A stretch of DNA of 64,000 bases, from positions 14,024,642 to 14,088,641 of the forward strand of contig NC_079969.1 in NCBI RefSeq assembly GCF_029852145.1, read 5' to 3'. Shown piece by piece: positions 11,811-22,969 of this stretch (its first letter is position 1; each line of letters starts with the position of its first letter). Source of the DNA: Microplitis mediator. Its lineage: Eukaryota > Arthropoda > Insecta > Hymenoptera > Braconidae. The position numbers and the translations under genes are program-made. The notes under the pieces are model-generated. The model was not told where the DNA came from and searched no databases. It saw only the letters and a program-made list of their open reading frames with translations.

Positions 11811-12097
11811 ATTTGTCGAGTCAGTTCATCATTCATTCTAATTATTGTTCACCTGTCATTTATAAATTTTTGTAAGGCGACCCGTCTTGAATAAATGCCA
11901 GACTCATTAATTTTATATAATCTACATATTAATTATTTCTTAACATTTCCCTTTACAAGTATGAGCTTCAGCAAATTTTCTCTCTCTTAAACTTTTATTT
12001 CACTGCGTGGTCCAGTCGGGGTTTAGCCTCACCTGGAGATACTGAGACAGTCAGACAGGCTCGCAGAACGCCTCAAGTTTTGCATATGTGTGGGACA

Positions 12098-12138
12098 CTT
12101 ATTATATTGGGACCACAAATCTAAACCAATATAATAAG
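12098..12138. other. Perfect 13-bp stem hairpin
   Basis: CTTATTATATTGG at 12098-12110 is perfectly mirrored at 12126-12138 around a 15-base loop. It ends five bases before the TA that flanks palindrome P4. It may be the end of an unidentified element. Confidence 0.6.
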
Positions 12139-12145
12139 CACACTA

Positions 12146-13489
12146 GGGTGCTTCATTTGAGATGACTATTTTTTTTTTCCAAGTCCCATGTCAGAATATC
12201 ATTGTACACATTGAAAAAAAATATTCTCACCAAAGATGAGCTCTTAATGTTAATTTTAAGTACTCGCTGAATGAATTTGAAATTTTCCCATTTGATTAAC
12301 ACGTAACTTTTAATTTTATTTTTTCAATTATCTATAGCTTTACGGCATTTCAAAATATTTGATTGACCATAGGTGGAAATCACAGAGAAATCGTTCCTCT
12401 TTGGAAGTGCTTGTAGCTAATTTATGTTTTGTAACCGACCGCACCGGTAAAAAATCTTAAAGCCAATTTTTTCTCAAATTTCATGGTTTTTTCTATTTTA
12501 CTCACAAACCCTTAACTTTACGACAAAATTGTACAGGATTTTTTTTGTAGGGACTTTGATTTCCTACAAAAGCAGTAATGTAAGCCATTATCGTAGAGCT
12601 AGTAGTTTTCGAGATAAATCCAATTAAACATCTCAAAATTTGAAAAATCGCTGTTTTATCCAAGATTTTAGTACTTTTTGATAAAATTGTGGCCGAAGAA
12701 ATATATAACATATCCTGGTTAATATATCATCAAAAATATGTCATGTAAAACAAAACTGTCTCCTACTACATTTCCTCCGTCTTTTTTTCACTTAATCCAA
12801 TCGCCTCTGTTTGACCATCGGAAGCTTTTCTAATTACTTTCTCTCTCAGTACAGAGATAATCGTTTCATACTTTTTATATTTACATATGAATGTGTAATA
12901 TGTATTTTAATATTTTGTTTTTATACATTATTTGTGTTTTTCAGCAATTATTTTACCAAAAAGTACTAAAATCTTGGATAAAGCAGTGATTTTTCAAATG
13001 TTGAGATGTTAAATTGGATTTATCTCGAAAACTACTAGCTCTATGGTAATGGCTTACATAACTTCTTTTGTAGAAAATCAAATTCCCTACAAAAAAAATT
13101 CCGTACAATTTTGTCGTAAAGTTAAGGGTTTGTGAGTAAAATAGAAGAAACCATGAAATTTAAGAAAAAATTGGCTTTAAGATTTTTTACCGGTGCGGTC
13201 GGTTACAAAACATAAATTAGCTACAAGCACTTTCAAAGAGGAACGATTCCTCTGTAATTTCCACCTATGGTCAATCAAATATCTTGAAATGCCGTAAAGC
13301 TGAAGATAATTGAAAAAAAAAAATTAAAATTTACGTGTTAATCAAATGGGAAAATTTCAAATTCATTTAGCGAGTACTTAAAATTAAAATTAAGAGCTTA
13401 TCTTTGGTGAGAATTTTTTTTCCAATGTGTATAATGATATTTTGACATGGGAATTGGAAAAGAAAATAGTCATCTCAAACGAAGCACCC
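12146..13489. repeat. Kilobase palindrome P4
   Basis: Arms of about 620 bp meet near 12815, with ends GGGTGCTTC / GAAGCACCC. TA flanks both ends (12144-12145 and 13490-13491). The arms look very similar by eye: ACCGGTGCGGTCGGTTAC on one side mirrors GTAACCGACCGCACCGGT on the other exactly. This is the arrangement of a non-autonomous TA-targeting element; a transcript would fold into a long hairpin. Confidence 0.8.
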
Positions 13490-13558
13490 TAAAGCACACC
13501 CATTACAAATTTATCCCCGCGAAGTCTGATCACCACGACAATGACTCCCAATAATATA

Positions 13559-14031
13559 CTGTAGAAGCTCTGTAAGTCGAACATCGATAAGTCGAAAACC
13601 TCCTAAACTCGAAGAAATGTTTCATCCCCTTCCCTCCAAGCCCCAAAACCTCCGTTGCTCGAAATTTTTACCCTCTATAAGTTGAAATAATTAGTGAGTC
13701 TCTACAAGCTATTTCTGTACATTTGTATATTCCATAACTCGAATACATACACTTGGACCTCTTTGTCTCGAATTTGAAATTATTACCGTATGTAAGTATC
13801 TTATTAGGATTACCAGTTCAACGAAATGGTAATGGAATTTATAGCTGACGTCAGGTTTTCAGTTGGCGATTGTACAATAATCATACCTTTAGACGTAGTT
13901 AGGATTCACTGCAATACACATCAATTTCGACAGCTTTTGCTGCCTAACTCGAAATCTTCTATACCTCGAAAACTCTATAACTCGATTCTTTTTGCCTCTC
14001 CCGTGGAGTTCGAGTTATAGAGGTTCTACTG
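13559..14031. mobile_element. Tigger/pogo-like MITE
   Basis: Ends read CTGTAGAAGCTCTGTAAGTC on the left and, mirrored, CAGTAGAACCTCTATAACTC on the right, flanked by TA. The CAGTAGAACCTCTATAA terminus is typical of Tigger-like (pogo branch of Tc1/mariner) elements. At 473 bp with no transposase it is non-autonomous. The motif CTCGAA recurs inside. The short frame at 13826-14020 is chance. Confidence 0.7.
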
Positions 14032-14131
14032 TAATTTTATAGCCTAGATAATATAAATTATAATAAAATTAAGATAAACGCTAATAATTAATTAAATCAA
14101 CGAAAAAATAAAATAAAATCACCAAAAAACA

Positions 14132-14244
14132 TCTGTCTATCGGTTGACCCTGCGGGCCAGCCCCAAAACTTCCCGCTGTTTTCGAGCTCGAGGAGCTCGA
14201 AAACATTGTTGTGGATACATTTTCGAGCTCTTCGAGCTCGAAAA
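14132..14244 (-). mobile_element. E element fragment, copy 3
   Basis: Only the tail (GACCCTGCGGGCC), the AACTTCCCGCT inner end at 14167 and the two AGCTC hairpins remain. The fragment then runs into a 30-bp tandem repeat. Confidence 0.7.
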
Positions 14245-14334
14245 TACTTTAGTGTGCCATTGTTTTAAAGAAAATACTTTAGTGTGCCATTGTTTTAAAA
14301 AAAATACTTTAGTGTGCCATTGTTTTAAAAAAAA
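14241..14334. repeat. 30-bp tandem triplication
   Basis: Three near-identical units containing ACTTTAGTGTGCCATTG follow the truncated E element. Because 30 is a multiple of three, a repeating peptide appears on both strands; it is not a gene. Confidence 0.85.
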
Positions 14335-14335
14335 G

Positions 14336-15160
14336 GCCATTCGGCAGCCGAAATGGAAGGTAGATTTTCCAATTAATCTATATAAAAAGTTTCATACATA
14401 CATATCTTGTGATACATGTTAGTGTATAGTCATGATATGAAATTAGGCTCGTTTTCTGAAAGTGAGAGTAAAAAAAGACAACGACTATTTTCGATAGAGA
14501 ACTTCAGATAGTTGGTTTGACAAAACATTATATAGGTAATGTACTAAACTAACCTTCACGTAAACAAAGTATAGAAATTTTAATTAGTATGAGATCATAA
14601 TTGTAATTACTATTACGATGGCAAGATCAGTTATAATTATAGGACGTACAGGTACGATTGAAACAGCATATATAATAAAAAAAATACTTTTAAAATATAA
14701 AATAGCAGTGAAATTTACAGGTTATTTTGTTCACACTATAATACAACTGACAAAATTGTATTATAATGGGAAATGCATAAGTTATGTGAAATAAAAACCG
14801 TATTTTCAACATTTTTTGATTCCATTAAAATTTTTGAGGCTATCAACTTATTGGAAGAAATGGTCAAAACATTAAGTTTAAGGTCTTTAATTAAAGCTTA
14901 TCAGACAATCTTTCAAATACTTTTTACTGGAGTTGTCTATCAGTTTTAGTTTTAATGTTATATGAACTTCAACAGTGAATAAAAACTGATTTTTTCGAAA
15001 ACTCGTGGGAATTTGAAACAGCCATAACTTCACAACTATTCAAACGATTCAGCCCATATCCGAACTTAACCGTGGTAATCGCTCATAGAATAAGTGTAAA
15101 AAATTTCATTAGCACCCGATAAGGATTCTAGGCGCAATCGTGTTCTCAAAACTTGGTTCT
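14336..15160. other. AT-rich, no recognisable feature
   Basis: No coding motif, RNA gene or repeat copy seen. Confidence 0.45.
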
Positions 15161-15165
15161 ATTAC

Positions 15166-15310
<145 letters not shown>

Positions 15311-15343
15311 AATTTTTCAACGAATGGTATTTTCGAACTCTAC

Positions 15344-15858
15344 TCAACTAACTATGATAGGTTGTGACAAAATTCCTTGAACAATCGACCATGAGACAAA
15401 TACAATACAATACAATTTTTTATGTGTGCCGGTGTTATTAACACCTGATAAAATTATGGGAGGTCTTTTAACTTTGTCCGGACCAGTGATATCAGGCAGC
15501 ATCTTTCCATTCCAATGGACAACAGTGGAATCAGCGAATCGTTACTCAGCTTTCAAATCTTGCGCAATCATTCGTCTAACTATTTCTCGACTTCGATAAA
15601 TTGAACGGTGACTAGCAGTGATATTATTTAAATCTTTATATTCTAAAGCCGATGTAATTGCATAGATAAGAGGTGTTGCTCGTCTACTGCTAATGTTACC
15701 TCTATCCAATGCTGCAGCATTTTCTGTTGTCATTAATTTCAACCTCTTAGGTTTCGGTTCTAGATGTAGTTCATCAGAAAAGTTAGATGTATTAGAGCAT
15801 TCAGAGTGATGAGATACAGTAGAAACAGAGGAGTTTTGAGAAAGAAGCAACGCAAAGC
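15344..15858 (-). pseudogene. Second exon of a TE-like multicopy gene, with an internal stop
   Basis: The frame starts at a splice-acceptor-like TTTCTAG before 15858. It reads FALLLSQNSS, a Ser-rich linker and a basic KPKRLKL patch, then AAALDRGNISSRRATPL and ASHRSIYRSREIVRR. A TAA at 15542-15544 interrupts it. The same frame then continues with STVVHWNGKMLPDITGPDKV and RPPIILSG, staying open to the TGA at 15344-15346. HW(D/N)GK.LPDITG..KV.R.P is a motif I recall from many-copy arthropod proteins that look transposase-like; the function is not established. The basic patch could be a nuclear signal. The phase matches the donor at 18266, so it can join exon 1. It is a pseudogene because of the stop and because the downstream half is missing. 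Confidence 0.5.
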
Positions 15859-15913
15859 CTAGAAATCACAAATTCAAGAAATACAGCATAGAGAAAGATA
15901 AGAAAATACACTA

Positions 15914-16531
15914 GTCACAAAAATTAAGGGATATAAAAAAAAATGCTCAATTTTTGGGTCAATTTCAACGAGCTGTAACTCCGAGGAAAATGATCGTACA
16001 GCAAAAAAAAGCTACCGTAGCTCCAAGTATCTAGTCTTCAAATATGACCATTTGACCGAAAAACCCTCACGTGATACGCTTTAGGTAACGCTAATGCCAA
16101 TGGTAAGACAGTAGTCAAAACAAATCAAGAACATTTTGAAAAAAATTTTCGAAAAAAATTAAAAATTGAAAAAAAAATTTTCCGTCAAGAGCCATTCACG
16201 GTATCTTATAGGGAATGCCGTGTGGTTTTCAAAACGCTCCTTTGATTTCCTATACGATAATTATTCCCAAGGTATTGATTATCATAGTTAAAAAGAACTT
16301 TTTGTAGACAAGAAAAAATTTAGAAATTTTTTTTTTTTTGCTAGTTTCTTTAGAATTTTTCTAGACCCAAACATGATAAAAAATTTTCATTAGTGTATCT
16401 GAAAATTAGATACTTAGAGCTACAATTTGTTTCTTCTTTTTTTGCTGTTCGATCATTTTCTTCGGAGTTACAGCTCGTTGAAAATCGCCCAAAAATTAAG
16501 CATTTTTTTTATATCCCTTAATTTTTGTGAC
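15914..16531. repeat. Palindrome inside the putative intron
   Basis: Ends GTCACAAAAATTAAGGGATA and its mirror are flanked by TA (15912-15913, 16532-16533). Arms run to the middle near 16210. The termini resemble non-autonomous mariner-type elements. Confidence 0.75.
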
Positions 16532-16539
16532 TAATGTAT

Positions 16540-17011
16540 TTCAATTTAATCAGCTCATGAAAAAGATTACTTAAATAGTGGGAACCTTATAAACATTCAA
16601 CTTTCGCTCATTAGAAAAAAAGTATAACTTTTTCATTCTCAGAATAATTGTTTTTTTAAGCCAAGAAAACATTAAAGATACTAAAGTTTCCTAAGCTCAA
16701 ACAAATTTTTACTTTTATGGAAATAATTTTCCCTTTTTTTAAATTGCAAAAAAAAATAATTGTAACTTTTTATTACTGCGTAAGTATGTTTGTTTTAATC
16801 TATGGAATTCTGAAAACTTTAGAGAAAAGCGAAAATAAGTTGCTGATTAGGTAAGCATTAATTATGAAAAGATTGAAATCAGCATCGAAAATATAGTGTG
16901 AGGAAAATTTAAGTTATAATAATAGAGTTTCAAAAGCAATAAACGTGAGAAAATAAATTATAGGAAAAGTGTATAAAATTTCACGAGTAGAGAAAACATA
17001 TAAAAAAAATC
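16540..17011. other. AT-rich, no recognisable feature
   Basis: Nothing beyond A/T runs. It lies inside the inferred intron 15859-18265. Confidence 0.45.
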
Positions 17012-17997
17012 TGGGCGTCGGTTGACCCTGCGGGCCAGCCCCAAAACTTCCCGCTGTTTTCGAGCTCAAGGAGCTTGAAAACATCACAGTGAATATATTT
17101 TCGAGCTCCAAAATGCTATTACATGCAATCATTTTTTTATGCGCTTTTCAAGCTCTAACAAGTTACGTTTTATGCTAGAATTTGAAAAGTTACGAATCGA
17201 AAATCATTAATGAAGAAGCGGCTTTTAAATTTTTATTATCGATTATGTTCTCTCAACTAAATGTGTTCAGGCCGAAATCAATGACAGTCATCAAAATCAA
17301 GATTTGAATGAGTTTTGACTCAAGTCAGAGCAATAATATATGGAATATCCGAGAAAAACATTAAAGACTCTGTTTTTCAATTTTTTGCTGACAATATGTT
17401 TAAAACTAAGGAACAAGTTACATGACGTTATCTGATGATTGGAAGAGACTATAAAGAGAAAGAGTTGGTATGATTTCAGACACATTATAGCACATTATAT
17501 TTTAATTTATCTGGAAAAAATAACATAAAATGTTATTTTTTTAACTTTTCAGCGCCGATATCTTTTGGACTAATCAACCGATTTTGACGTTTGAGGTGGC
17601 AATCGGCGCGTTTTCTTAAATTCTAGAGCTGATTGAATTTTAATATTGATCGGATGAGTCACTTTAAAGATAATCGAAAAAAAACCGTTTTTTATCATTT
17701 CTTTCGCCATCGATATCTCTCGAACAAATTAACCGATTGAGATGGTTGAGGTGGCATTCGACGCGGCTTATAAAGTTCTAGAGCTGATTAGATTTTGAAG
17801 TCGATCGTTCAAGTCGTTTCTGAGAAATCACTAAAAAACTAAAAAAAAAATTTTTTTTTTTTTCGTAATTCGCCAATATTTTCGGGTCTGCTTGATCAAA
17901 TGATCTGAAATTTTCAGGAAAGTTGAGGGCCAACAAGCTCCTTCGATTGCCACCCCAACAATCCAAATCGATTCATTAGTTAAAAAGTTACAAAGAG

Positions 17998-18074
<77 letters not shown>

Positions 18075-18231
18075 TTATACATACACTCGGACATCATTCT
18101 GAAAATAGTCAGAATAGCTTCCGAGGACCTCAAAACGTCGACATCTGATGAAAACTCGACTTTCGAAAATCGGGGTAAAAACAATAACTTCCCAATTTTT
18201 CGAAAATCTTCGATTTTCTTAGTGGGAAGTT
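17012..18231 (-). mobile_element. E element, copy 4 (reverse), longest copy, with (AC)n
   Basis: The minus-strand left end AACTTCCCACT is at 18231, the inner right end AACTTCCCGCT is at 17045-17055, and the GACCCTGCGGGCC tail runs to 17012. A pure (AC)n tract lies at 18001-18072, at the position where copies 5 and 6 carry (GT)n on the opposite strand. Two related internal blocks (CGATATCT... with TTGAGGTGGCA) occur near 17570 and 17710, suggesting an internal duplication. At 1.2 kb it is probably the fullest copy, yet no protein is visible. Confidence 0.7.
18001..18072. repeat. (AC)n microsatellite carried by an E element
   Basis: A pure AC run of about 36 units at the conserved internal position of the E family. 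Confidence 0.95.
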
Positions 18232-18265
18232 AAAAATAGATGTGAGTAGTAAATATCTAAAATAC

Positions 18266-18446
18266 CTGCTATATCAGCTTCGACGGCGTCTAAATTTGAT
18301 TCTGAACGCTCCGCCTGAACATTGTTCAAGTGGTTTTCCAGATCAACAGATGATGTACTTTGTACTTCTTGAAGATTTCTTGAAACGGTAAGGCTATTTG
18401 TACACAATCGGGTATCCAGCGTGTACTCCGCGTGAATGCCTTTCAA
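18266..18446 (-). pseudogene. Probable first visible exon of the 15.3-kb gene
   Basis: The minus-strand frame, open from about 18446, contains RNLQEVQSTSSVDLENHLNN and AERSESNLDAVEADIA. It is less AT-biased than its surroundings. It ends GCAG followed by GTATTT, a plausible splice donor, leaving phase 1. The exon at 15858 begins in the complementary phase, so the two join in frame. No ATG is present and a stop precedes, so a further upstream exon is needed. I do not recognise the domain. The inferred intron of 2.4 kb contains one palindrome and one E element. Confidence 0.35.
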
Positions 18447-18746
18447 TTTAAACTATTTGAAAGCTCTAGCGTGAATATTGAATTATCTGCGAGCTTTTCG
18501 TGTGACTGTAAGACGACCAGCTACTTTTGATATAAACTTAACGCTTTATGATAATTTTTAATGGAATTGGAGTAACATAATTTTGGATTATAAAGGCTAT
18601 CTTTGTTTTCTGATACTCATAGAACTTACCCGTAGAGCATAAAACTAATGGCGCGAAAATAAATATATTTAAAAAAAAAATTTTTTTATAAATAAACCTA
18701 TGTATGCCCCTTTATTCAAAAATGGAATAGGAATAGGAACCATATA

Positions 18747-19751
18747 CACTTATCCAAAAAATCAAAGGAACAAAAATATTTTATAAATTTTTTAGTGATT
18801 TTTGGAAGGCTGTATTTTCGTGAAAAATATTCGTATCTAAAAAATTAAAAAAGCAAATTGAAGCTTAAAATCTCTAGTTTGAAGATCTAAAAAGATTCAA
18901 ACATTTTCTAAATTTTTTGGTTTTGTTTTATTGGTCTACGGGGCCGGGAAAAATATTTTCAAAAAAATAAATTCATGGCTCGTTTAGGAAAATTATTTAG
19001 CTATATTTTGCTTTTTTTTGTTTCTCTGTACGACAATTTGCTGCTGAGATATCAGCCTTCAAATGAAAAAGGATCCTTATGTCTTTGATTATTGATATCT
19101 CAGCAAATAACGGCAGCACAGTAATTCAGAGGGCAGTTCAAGAAGCTTGAATAAATTTCTTACAAGCTCCATTTTCGATTTTTTAAGGAAAAATTTTTTT
19201 TTCATCCTTGATATCCATTTGAAAAACCCTTAAAAAATGGCCATTTTCTGGTTTTTTAGCCGACTTATCGCTACTCGGCAAATGTTTATGAAAAAAAAAA
19301 TGTTGCCAGGTAATTTTACAGCTTAATGTACCCTCAAAAACCCTGGAAATTTTCAGATTGATCCATTGAACCGTTTGTCCGGGCCGATTGCTCAACGGTT
19401 TACAAAACAATTAAAGAAACAAGTTTTGTTTCTAACCTTGTGTAATCATTACCAAAATGAAAAAATAAATTTTTTTCGGCTTTTCTTTCATTTTTGCATT
19501 AATTATTCAGTAAATGTAAAAACAAAACCAAAAAATTTAGAAAAATTTTGTCTCAAACTTTTTCTTATGATTCCGCAAAAACCGTAGCTCGAAAAAATAT
19601 TTTTCTGAAAGATCTTTAAACTAGAGATTTCAAGCTTCACTTTGCTTTATTCATTTTTTCGATACGAATACTTTTCACGAAAATACAGCCTTCCAAAAAT
19701 CACTAAAAAATTTATAAAATTTTTTTGTTTCTTTAATTTTTTGGATAAGTG
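18747..19751. repeat. Fold-back element P5 with a unique loop
   Basis: Termini CACTTATCCAAAAAAT and its mirror are flanked by TA. The arms are about 200 bp (18747-18950 and 19540-19751), and the loop of about 600 bp is not mirrored. The loop contains GGTCTACGGGGCCGGG and ATATCAGCCTTCAAATG. The same termini and loop recur at 52437-53255. No protein is evident in the loop. Confidence 0.75.
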
Positions 19752-20109
19752 TAGTTCTGGGCATATATGGTTAAGAATTCAATTGGATTTTTTATAATAA
19801 TTATAATGTTACAGATAATTGAAAAACTTTTTTACTTTAAATAAACAATTTAAATATTATCGGAATAAAAATCTAAAAAAATACACAGAAAAAATTTTCA
19901 AAAATTTCAATGTGCATTTTATTTTATATATTCAAATTTTGCAATATTTTTAACTTCCCGCTAAGAAAATCGATGGTTTTCGAAAAATTCGGGAAGTTAT
20001 TGTTTTCACCCCGATTTGCGAAAATCGAAATTTCATCAGATGTCGACGTTTTGAGGTCCTAGGAAGCTGTTCTGACTATTTTCAGAATGATGTCCAAGTG
20101 TCTGTAATA

Positions 20110-20972
20110 GAGTGGGCCGAAAATCTGCTTTTTTTAAATTTTCATTATTAATACCAAAAATATTTTTCCACATACAAAAAAAAAAATTTTCGGAAATCAA
20201 AAAAAATTTTAGGTTGATATCTTAGGCTTGCCAAATCCCGCTAAAGTTAGAAGTTGTTTAAAATTTTTTTTCCAACACATTTTGATCGGAAATTTAATTC
20301 TCTACAAAAAAGGTCCAATAATAAAATTACGTCAAGTTGACAGTTACTCAGATAATTGCAATTTTGCTCTAAAAAATGAAATTTTTTAAGATATTGTTAT
20401 TTTTTAAGGGTAAAAAATAAATTTTGTCAAAAAAATTTCGTAGGAAATCCAATTTTCTACAAAGCAGACCTAATAAAAATTTATTCAAAGTTGATAGTTA
20501 CAAAGATAATAGCAATTCGTGATGAAAACCACCAAATAACGAGAAATGTGACTATCTAAACATAAAACTGCCAGTTTATGAATAACTATAAATTTCAAGT
20601 TCTTACCAGAAGACCAATTTTGTAAGAAATTTGATTTTCCATGAAATTTATATGATAAAATTCATATTTTACCCTGAAAAAGTGATAATATCTTGAAAAA
20701 TTATATTTTTTAGAACAAAATTGCAATGATCTCAGTAACTATCAACTTTACGTAATTTAATTATAGGACCTTTTTTGTGAAGAATTAAATTTCCGATCAA
20801 AATAAGTTGGAAAAAAATTTTTAAACAACTTCTAACTTCAACGGGATTTGGCGAGCCTAAGATATCGACCTAAAATTTTTTTTGATTTCCGAAAAATTTT
20901 TTTTTTGTATGAGGAAAAATATTTTTGGTATTAATAATGAAAATTCATAAAAAGCGTATTTTCGGCCAACCC
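20110..20972. repeat. Palindrome P6 nested in the E element
   Basis: Ends GAGTGGGCCGAAAAT and, mirrored, GGGTTGGCCGAAAAT, with TA at 20108-20109 and 20973-20974. The arms are mirrored around about 20540. It interrupts the E element exactly before its microsatellite. Confidence 0.75.
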
Positions 20973-20978
20973 TAGTCT

Positions 20979-20992
20979 GTATGTATGTATGT

Positions 20993-21073
<81 letters not shown>

Positions 21074-21080
21074 TGTGTGT
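20979..21080. repeat. (GT)n microsatellite carried by an E element
   Basis: TATGTATG leader followed by a long GT run; the same context as at 27000 and, on the opposite strand, 18072. Confidence 0.95.
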
Positions 21081-21302
21081 TTTCTGAACTTAAATTTTCA
21101 AAAAAATTTTAGACCATTTAGTCAAATAGACTCTGAGATATTTAAGAAATACGAAAAAAAAAAAATTTTTTTTTCGTTTTTTTTAGATATTTTGAAAACT
21201 CGACAAGCTCGAAAATGTATTCACATTAATGTTTTCGAGCTCAAGGAGCTTGAAAACAGCGGGAAGTTTAGGGGCTGGCCCGCAGGGTTAACCGATAGAC
21301 CG

Positions 21303-22969
21303 ATTTTTTTTTTTATAATCACAATAATTTTTTTAAACTTCTGCTTTCGTCAGTTTTGTCAATTTTCCATTACTAATCTGTGAATCGATATTTAAAATAA
21401 AAATCATGACTTGAAAAAGTCGGATCAACTAATTACTTTTCCAACTTCTATTTGCATGAAAAATAGATTTAACAATATGATTAAAATTTTTAATCGATGT
21501 CTATTCATCAAGAATTAAATAAATGATTTATGCCGAACCAAATACCGCAATGTAAATTCATTAAAATATATATCAACTAAATCCATTAATTGTATGCTTT
21601 GAATACAAAATTTATTTTCTGTAAATAATTGCCTAAAATGATTACGTTTAATATTTTCCAACATTGAAGTCAAATATGATTCCTGAGCATCTCAATTACA
21701 AATTAATTTGTTAATTTCTAATCTCGAATCTTTTAATTAGAAAATAAATATTTCTTTTAATAGTGGCTTTTTAGATTGGGACTTAATTTTCAATCTAAAG
21801 TAGGTAAATTAAAAATTTATTCAGTTTTATTCGAAATACCTTGCGCGCTTTGCGTGCGTCCTATCAAAGATTCTGGTAGGACTTCGATAAAATAAAAAAT
21901 AAACGAATGTTAGACCGAGTAAATAGACCGTGGAAATGATATAACATCCGTCACAATTAATTTTTCAAGAAAAACAATTGAATTTATTCATTTTTAGTTT
22001 AAATTAACGAAAGTAAACTCAGTTTTTAATCTAAATAATTAAATAAAAAAAAATTATTACCCTGTATAATAATAATATGTTTTTAATAAGTTCATTGAGT
22101 TTCAAATACGGATTTAAACATATCTTTTAAATGTAAACAGCCGAATAAGTTGTATTCATTTATAAATATTGATAAAACCCAGTTAAATATATTACCAATA
22201 ACGTCATTTTTGAAGGATTGAAATCTAATAATTAAAACTTAAAATTTCGTGATATTGAAAGTAGTAAACAGCTGAAATTAATTTGATTTTTGAATCAATT
22301 AAAAAACTATCACAAAAAAATTATGAATAAATTAACATATGCAGATTTCTGGACTCTACAAGTACGAAATTTTCATTTTCCTTTAGTTGGCATTTAATTT
22401 TTTTTTAATTCAGAGAATTTTTTTAAGTTTACTGCTTTGACTTTCATTAAATATTTGCTGTTATTTGCGAAAAGATTATTGCAACTGCAACATGCGAAAA
22501 ATTGTTTTTCAAAAAGATTTGAGTCGCTAAGTCTTTATATTAACACGATATTAAAACTTAACTTTATTCAATTTAAAATAGTAATTACTGTTAGAAAAAT
22601 AATTTAATTAATGGTATTAAATTTTAAATAAATAATAAATTAATAATTTTCAATTGATAAATATCATTACTACTTTAAAATTATTTTGTTATATTTTATT
22701 CGCAATTATAAAAATAACAAGTTTAAACTTTATAAGAATAAATAGAATGTAATTTACTTAACATTATATATATGGACTAAAATATATATTAATATATATG
22801 TATTTTGATGTAACATTAATAATAAGTATCATAATCTTTGTTTATGATTGCTTTTTTTGCGACTAAAAAACAAATAATGAAATTTCTTAGCATTAGAAAA
22901 ATGAATAATCTCAACAATCACAGCTTAATTATTGAATAATCCACATACAGCTAAATAATCATAAGCATT
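21303..22969. other. AT-rich, no repeat copies recognised
   Basis: This 1.7-kb stretch shows no long repeat, RNA gene or coding motif. It lies immediately 3' of the PHD gene and may include its untranslated region. Confidence 0.4.

Larger units (their letters stand above)
19952..21302 (+). mobile_element. E element, copy 5, split by a palindrome
   Basis: The left end AACTTCCCGCT is at 19952, and the right end AGCGGGAAGTT finishes at 21268 with its GCCCGCAGGGTT tail to 21302. The sequence breaks just after AATGATGTCCAAGTGTCTG at 20104, where palindrome P6 is inserted, and resumes at GTCTGTATG. The (GT)n tract follows. The paired AGCTCGAAAA hairpins precede the right end. Confidence 0.7.

Noticed and set aside
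18001..18184. Cys-Val repeat protein
   Set aside because: Translation of the (AC)n tract in an E element.
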